Origin: an uncultured Lachnospiraceae bacterium
GTDB taxonomy: Bacteria > Bacillota > Clostridia > Lachnospirales > Lachnospiraceae
DNA length: 8,112 nucleotides
NCBI GenBank assembly: GCA_910586615.1
Contig: CAJUJP010000015.1
Span: forward strand, 65,655 to 73,766
Direction of reading: 5' to 3'
The number at the start of each line of letters is the position of its first letter. Position 1 is the stretch's first letter. A program made the position numbers and the translations under genes. Of this stretch, positions 5,538-8,112 are shown piece by piece. The notes beneath the pieces were generated by a model that had not been told where the DNA came from, searched no databases, and saw nothing but the letters and a program-made list of their open reading frames with translations.

Positions 5538-6817
5538 GAGTCGCTTTCCTCCTGCTGGTTGTGATAGATAACCGTAACGGTTGTCTCCGGACGGTCATCC
5601 GTATCGACCGGAAGCTGGACAGCTCCGGATTTCAGCCGGGCAAGCAGCTGCAGATACCTGTCTGTCGTGGCAGTCTGAAAACGCCATGCATGATCCTGTA
5701 CCGGAAGACTGCTGCACCTTTCTTTCGCCCCGTAGGAAACCACTTCCCCCGCCATTTCCTTCGGCCATTTCCTACCGCTTGCGAAGAAATCATCCAGGGC
5801 AACAATAATAGAAGAGTCAACGCCTTTCATGGCTGAAGTTACAAACCGTTCGGAAACATCGCTCTGATCAACATCAGCACCGATCAGCTTTCCTTCACAT
5901 TCCTCCGCGGAAACAAGTACTGACTCATAAATAGAACCGCCGCAGACAAAAATGATCTCCGTTCCGTCCTCATACCATTCCCCGGAAACTTCCTCAATCT
6001 CCTTATCCGGCAAAAAGGTATCCGCATACCAGTAATCCACCTGTATCTCATCTTCGATTTCCAGAGAAACTGCAGCATCATCGATCCCCTGCAGATAGCC
6101 GTATCCGTATCTCAGTACCGTCGGCAGCTCTTCCCCTCCGATAAATCCAAATTTGTGATATCCGTCCAGAACAGCCATATATCCCGCAAGATATCCAGCC
6201 TCCTCTTCCCGGTATGTAATACAGTGCACATTCGGCGCAATATCCACCTCATCACCAGAAGCATCCCGTGGAACCCCATCCAGCAAAAGAAAAAAGACAT
6301 CCTCATATTCATTCTGCATTCCGCCTACTGCCTCTTCAAAATGCTCCCCGGCACATATGATCAGATCCGCCCCGTCCCTGACCGCAGCTAAAACAGTGTT
6401 CTTATATGCATCCGGTGTATTCTCTTCCGCGCTGTATGCTGTAAAAGACACACAGGCTGCAGCAGCGTAAGTCTGTATTCCGTCCAGTGCCGCCTGATTA
6501 AACCCGTGATCCGCAGTCTCACTGACATCTGTGACCAAAGCGGTCTGAATGCCTTTTACATGACGGTTTTGCGGATCCACCGTGGGCGTCGGTTCAAGTG
6601 TCAATTCCGGATTCTTTTCATCCGTTTCCTGTGCCTGATCATTCTGAACCGGTGTGACTGCCGCCGGCTCATCCGGCTGGACTGCCTGTCTGCCGCATGC
6701 GGAAGCCAGACATACGGCCACCGCCATCATCCCCACAGCCTTGACACGCCGAGTCATTCCTTTTTCTTTCTTCTGCTGTCTATCCATCTCTTTCTCAGAT
6801 ACTTTTATGTATTTCAT
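5534..6817 (-). CDS. BMP-family (Med/PnrA-like) substrate-binding lipoprotein
   Basis: I place the start at the ATG at 6817 (427 residues) because GGAGGT lies six bases upstream. The frame stays open to 7003, but that extension runs into the preceding gene in another frame and is not protein-like. A signal peptide ends in a lipobox-like LASAC with Cys41, followed by a Q/E/P/T-rich tether (about 42-85). From about residue 88 the sequence follows the periplasmic-binding fold of the BMP family (PF02608): ALVTD, DHGFNQ (103-108), ADLIICAG, VFFLLLDG, YREEEAGYLAGYMA (192-205), FGFIGG (213-218), a YGYGYLQG stretch, GADVDQSD (313-320) and TSAMKGVDSSI. Characterised members bind purine nucleosides or similar ligands for ABC import; the ligand here is unknown. 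No cognate permease or ATPase is adjacent. The n-region before the hydrophobic core is long (about 28 residues); Met21 would give a textbook signal peptide but lacks a well-spaced ribosome binding site. The stop overlaps the start of the next gene. Confidence 0.85.
   Translation of the reverse strand: MKYIKVSEKEMDRQQKKEKGMTRRVKAVGMMAVAVCLASACGRQAVQPDEPAAVTPVQNDQAQETDEKNPELTLEPTPTVDPQNRHVKGIQTALVTDVSETADHGFNQAALDGIQTYAAAACVSFTAYSAEENTPDAYKNTVLAAVRDGADLIICAGEHFEEAVGGMQNEYEDVFFLLLDGVPRDASGDEVDIAPNVHCITYREEEAGYLAGYMAVLDGYHKFGFIGGEELPTVLRYGYGYLQGIDDAAVSLEIEDEIQVDYWYADTFLPDKEIEEVSGEWYEDGTEIIFVCGGSIYESVLVSAEECEGKLIGADVDQSDVSERFVTSAMKGVDSSIIVALDDFFASGRKWPKEMAGEVVSYGAKERCSSLPVQDHAWRFQTATTDRYLQLLARLKSGAVQLPVDTDDRPETTVTVIYHNQQEESDS
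5547..5553 (-). promoter_or_regulatory. Ribosome binding site fixing the TTG start of the DUF5722 gene
   Basis: On the minus strand AGGAGGA lies nine bases before the TTG at 5537-5535, inside the last codons of the upstream gene. No ATG occurs in the following signal peptide region, so this strong site decides a TTG start. The TTGA overlap of start and upstream stop implies coupled translation. Confidence 0.8.
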
Positions 6818-6899
6818 TCGGTTACCTCCGACCCAATTTATGCCGAACCATTCCGTCAAACCATTCCTGGCTGTTTCACTATTATCTGGCGCATCAATA

Positions 6900-7241
6900 T
6901 CATTGCTGCCCCGTTTTCTTTTGTCTGGGCTTCTTCGGCTTTGGTTTCGGAAGCTCCTCAAACATCTCGTGCACCATTTTCTGCAAGTTCTCCCGATCCT
7001 CAAGAATCGTCACCGGAAGCATCGGCTTTGCCCCCTCGTAGGGCGGTTCCGGCTCGCTGTCAGGCATATATTTCCGGCTGGCTTCCGTGATTTTCACCAT
7101 AAAGTCGCTCCCGTAGATCCCGCCAAAAATCTTTTCCCTGTAATAAAATATGTATCCACCCATCATAGGAATACTGCGAATATCACCCAGTTGAGCCAGC
7201 TGTTCCGTAATATATGCCATAAGTTCTTTGTTATCTGCCAT
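6900..7241 (-). CDS. TfoX/Sxy N-terminal domain family protein
   Basis: This protein of 113 residues matches the usual pattern of the TfoX N-terminal domain family (PF04993). An N-terminal helix is followed by RSIPMMGGYIFYYREKIFGG (about residues 22-41), then a strand with FMVKITE, an acidic proline-rich loop (DSEPEPPYEGAKPM), and a closing helix (about 80-97). The C-terminus is a basic, lysine/proline-rich tail (PKPKPKKPRQKK) that may bind nucleic acid. The ATG at 7241 is preceded by GAGGTG at good spacing. Proteins with this domain are related to the competence regulator Sxy/TfoX of Proteobacteria, but single-domain versions are common in Clostridia and their role is not established; do not infer competence control. 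The next gene begins 82 bases downstream with no obvious terminator or strong promoter between, so co-transcription with the lipoprotein genes is likely. Confidence 0.8.
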   Translation of the reverse strand: MADNKELMAYITEQLAQLGDIRSIPMMGGYIFYYREKIFGGIYGSDFMVKITEASRKYMPDSEPEPPYEGAKPMLPVTILEDRENLQKMVHEMFEELPKPKPKKPRQKKTGQQ

Positions 7242-7308
7242 CCTGACACCTCATTCATGCAATCTGTTACTGTAAATAATTTTCCGGGATGTGAACATCT
7301 TTTTACAC

Positions 7309-7349
7309 ATTATACCATAATTATATCTGAATTACCTGTTTATTTGCAA
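7309..7349 (-). promoter_or_regulatory. Promoter(s) of the TfoX-like / BMP / DUF5722 unit
   Basis: On the minus strand a TATAAT box (plus 7320-7325) lies 18 bases after TTGCAA (7344-7349). A second perfect TATAAT (7309-7314) follows immediately, preceded by TGG, which makes an extended -10 (TGnTATAAT). Either could direct transcription into the gene starting at 7241, leaving a leader of about 60 bases. The leader contains TGTAAA (plus 7271-7276) and TTTACA (7302-7307) as possible pairing arms, and a GATGT/ACATC dyad near 7289-7300. Confidence 0.6.
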
Positions 7350-7434
7350 TATATTACATCCAGCCGGCAAAATCCTTCTTTTTCACACCCGAATCCGTTT
7401 TCCACGATCCGGTCTTCAAAAGCTTCCTGACCGA

Positions 7435-7481
7435 TTGTAATCCGGCTTTTCCGATTTGTAAGTGATTTTCACATTTTGTAA
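7435..7481 (+). repeat. Three TTGTAA direct repeats at two-helical-turn spacing
   Basis: TTGTAA occurs at 7435-7440, 7456-7461 and 7476-7481, with start-to-start spacing of 21 and 20 bases. The first two copies share a longer context (CCGATT then GTAA) and the last two share TTTGTAAG. The array lies roughly 90-130 bases upstream of the putative -35 box of the TfoX-like gene promoter. Same-face direct repeats fit an activator binding array, but no factor can be named. Confidence 0.3.
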
Positions 7482-7543
7482 GCGGCCTCCTGCAAACTGC
7501 CTGCCCTGTAACGCAGACTGAAACGTCTATAAATTTCTGCTCT

Positions 7544-8112
7544 TCAGGAAACCAGCTGGATCCTCACCTCATCCGCACAAAAAATGTCATTCTTAAACTC
7601 CCCCTTTAAAGCCACGGAGCCATACTGCTTCAGATCCTTAAATTCTGCTTCCGCATCTTCATATCTTGCACCATTATCATAAATGGTTCTCGTATAAAAG
7701 CGCGTATCTTCATCAAAAACTACCCGGATCAATTCCGAATCAGGAATCTCCACCCCGACTGCCGGACTGCTGGCGGCCATTGTACCATCTCCGGAAAATT
7801 CTGTCTCAGTTTCTACTATATAAAAAGAATCTGAGTCAATTTTCCAGACTTCGCCTTCAAAATCCGCATCCACCGCCGCGGCAGTCTCCGGGTCTAAGAC
7901 ATGCCATCCTCCGGTAGAAACATCCTGTGCATCGCCTGTCTCTGTACCACTCTGCTTTGCCTCAATTTCGTCTGCCTCATCCTCCTCTGATCCATTTTCG
8001 TCTGCATCATTTTTGTCTGTCTCATTCCCACCTGTCTCGTTTTTGTCTGTCTCATTTTCGTCTGCATCCGCCGTACTGTCCTGTTTCTCCGGCTCTTCAG
8101 GTTCTTCTGCTT
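7544..8112 (-). CDS. C-terminal part of a protein with acidic repeat linker and a small beta-rich domain (5' end outside window)
   Basis: The reading frame is open from the window edge to a TGA at 7544-7546, giving 188 complete codons. A GTG at 7873 could be taken as a start, but the frame continues upstream without a stop and shows protein-like composition, so this is a partial gene. The visible N-terminal part is a very acidic, hydrophilic linker rich in E, D, T and N. It includes five tandem five-residue units (DADEN, ETDKN, ETGGN, ETDKN, DADEN). The last roughly 110 residues alternate hydrophobic and polar residues (FEGEVWKID, FYIVETE, IRVVFDEDTRFY, VALKGEF, CADEVRIQL), which suggests a small beta-barrel resembling DUF5666-like domains; that likeness is only an impression. 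The linker suggests an exported or cell-surface protein whose anchor lies upstream, but no signal peptide is visible here. Function unknown. Confidence 0.75.
   Translation of the reverse strand, partial: AEEPEEPEKQDSTADADENETDKNETGGNETDKNDADENGSEEDEADEIEAKQSGTETGDAQDVSTGGWHVLDPETAAAVDADFEGEVWKIDSDSFYIVETETEFSGDGTMAASSPAVGVEIPDSELIRVVFDEDTRFYTRTIYDNGARYEDAEAEFKDLKQYGSVALKGEFKNDIFCADEVRIQLVS
7994..8068 (-). repeat. 15-bp tandem repeat, five units, coding for pentapeptides
   Basis: Five contiguous in-frame 15-base units encode, in protein order, DADEN, ETDKN, ETGGN, ETDKN and DADEN. The first and last units are identical at DNA level (7994-8008 and 8054-8068). The two ETDKN units sit in identical 17-base stretches (8010-8026 and 8040-8056). 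Such repeats can gain or lose units by slippage, which would change linker length without breaking the frame. Confidence 0.8.

Larger units (their letters stand above)
7242..7543. other. Intergenic region between the partial gene and the TfoX-like gene
   Basis: This 302-base gap carries no convincing gene on either strand. It holds the promoter and leader of the downstream gene (7309-7349 and below) and three TTGTAA repeats (7435-7481). I found only short stems here, for example AGAC/GTCT at 7516-7529 and GTGA/TCAC near 7463-7473, and none is followed by a T-run. A terminator for the upstream gene is therefore not evident, and read-through is possible. Confidence 0.6.

Noticed and set aside
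6846..6867. Direct repeat AACCATTCC twice at 13-base period, and a TTGACG on the minus strand, before the BMP gene
   Set aside because: No -10 box lies at correct spacing after TTGACG, and the repeat is short; there is no sufficient case for a promoter or operator.
6818..7003. N-terminal extension of the BMP lipoprotein by 62 codons
   Set aside because: It overlaps the TfoX-like gene in another frame, is Arg/Cys-rich and not signal-like, and the ATG at 6817 has a well-placed GGAGGT.
7286..7305. GATG-TGAA-CATC followed by TTTTT on the plus strand, a possible terminator
   Set aside because: The stem is only four bases and no plus-strand gene leads into it; it lies in the leader of a minus-strand gene.
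6654..7430. Long plus-strand open frame of 258 codons
   Set aside because: It lies antisense to the BMP lipoprotein start, the whole TfoX-like gene and the promoter region, has no ribosome binding site that I see, and its product shows no domain. It is a shadow of the minus-strand genes.
7544..7873. Separate 109-residue gene starting at GTG 7873
   Set aside because: The frame continues open to the window edge with repetitive, protein-like codons, and no ribosome binding site precedes the GTG; it is the end of a longer gene.

Overview
The window looks like chromosomal DNA of a Gram-positive anaerobe of the Clostridia, most likely Lachnospiraceae-like. This rests on AGGAGG-type ribosome binding sites, TTG/GTG start usage, two lipobox lipoproteins, a YtrA-type GntR regulator with ABC-2 style transporters, and a Med/BMP binding protein beside a DUF5722 protein. 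The assignment is an inference from gene content. Every supported gene lies on the minus strand, so the text below follows transcription from right to left.

Right edge (8112-7544): the C-terminal part of a gene that starts outside the window. It has an acidic pentapeptide-repeat linker followed by a small beta-rich domain of unknown function. A gap of about 300 bases (7543-7242) follows, holding a TATAAT promoter and three phased TTGTAA repeats.

Middle (7241-3816): a probable three-gene unit. It comprises a small TfoX/Sxy N-domain protein, a BMP-family substrate-binding lipoprotein, and a large DUF5722 lipoprotein that looks like a clan GH-A glycoside hydrolase. The last two overlap by four bases (TTG start inside the TGA stop) and are probably translationally coupled, which suggests a surface bind-and-cleave pair. 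A stem-loop with a nine-T tail (3778-3722) ends the unit.

Left half (3672-138): a promoter with a consensus TTGACA box, embedded in a nested palindrome, drives an ABC ATPase and an ABC-2 type membrane subunit. A YtrA-type GntR regulator, a second ABC ATPase and a second, shorter membrane subunit follow. The two ATPase/membrane pairs are paralogous and flank the regulator. By analogy with YtrA systems this is probably a ligand- or envelope-stress-induced exporter operon under autorepression; the substrate cannot be read from sequence. A second promoter closely related to the first lies at the extreme left edge, pointing out of the window, so the same regulator may control a further gene there.

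I see no tRNA, rRNA, CRISPR array, insertion sequence or phage gene. The most interesting items are the nested palindromic operator and its partner at the left edge, the paired TTGACT-N5-AGTCAA dyads near the second membrane gene, the shortened second membrane subunit, and the coupled BMP/DUF5722 lipoprotein pair.
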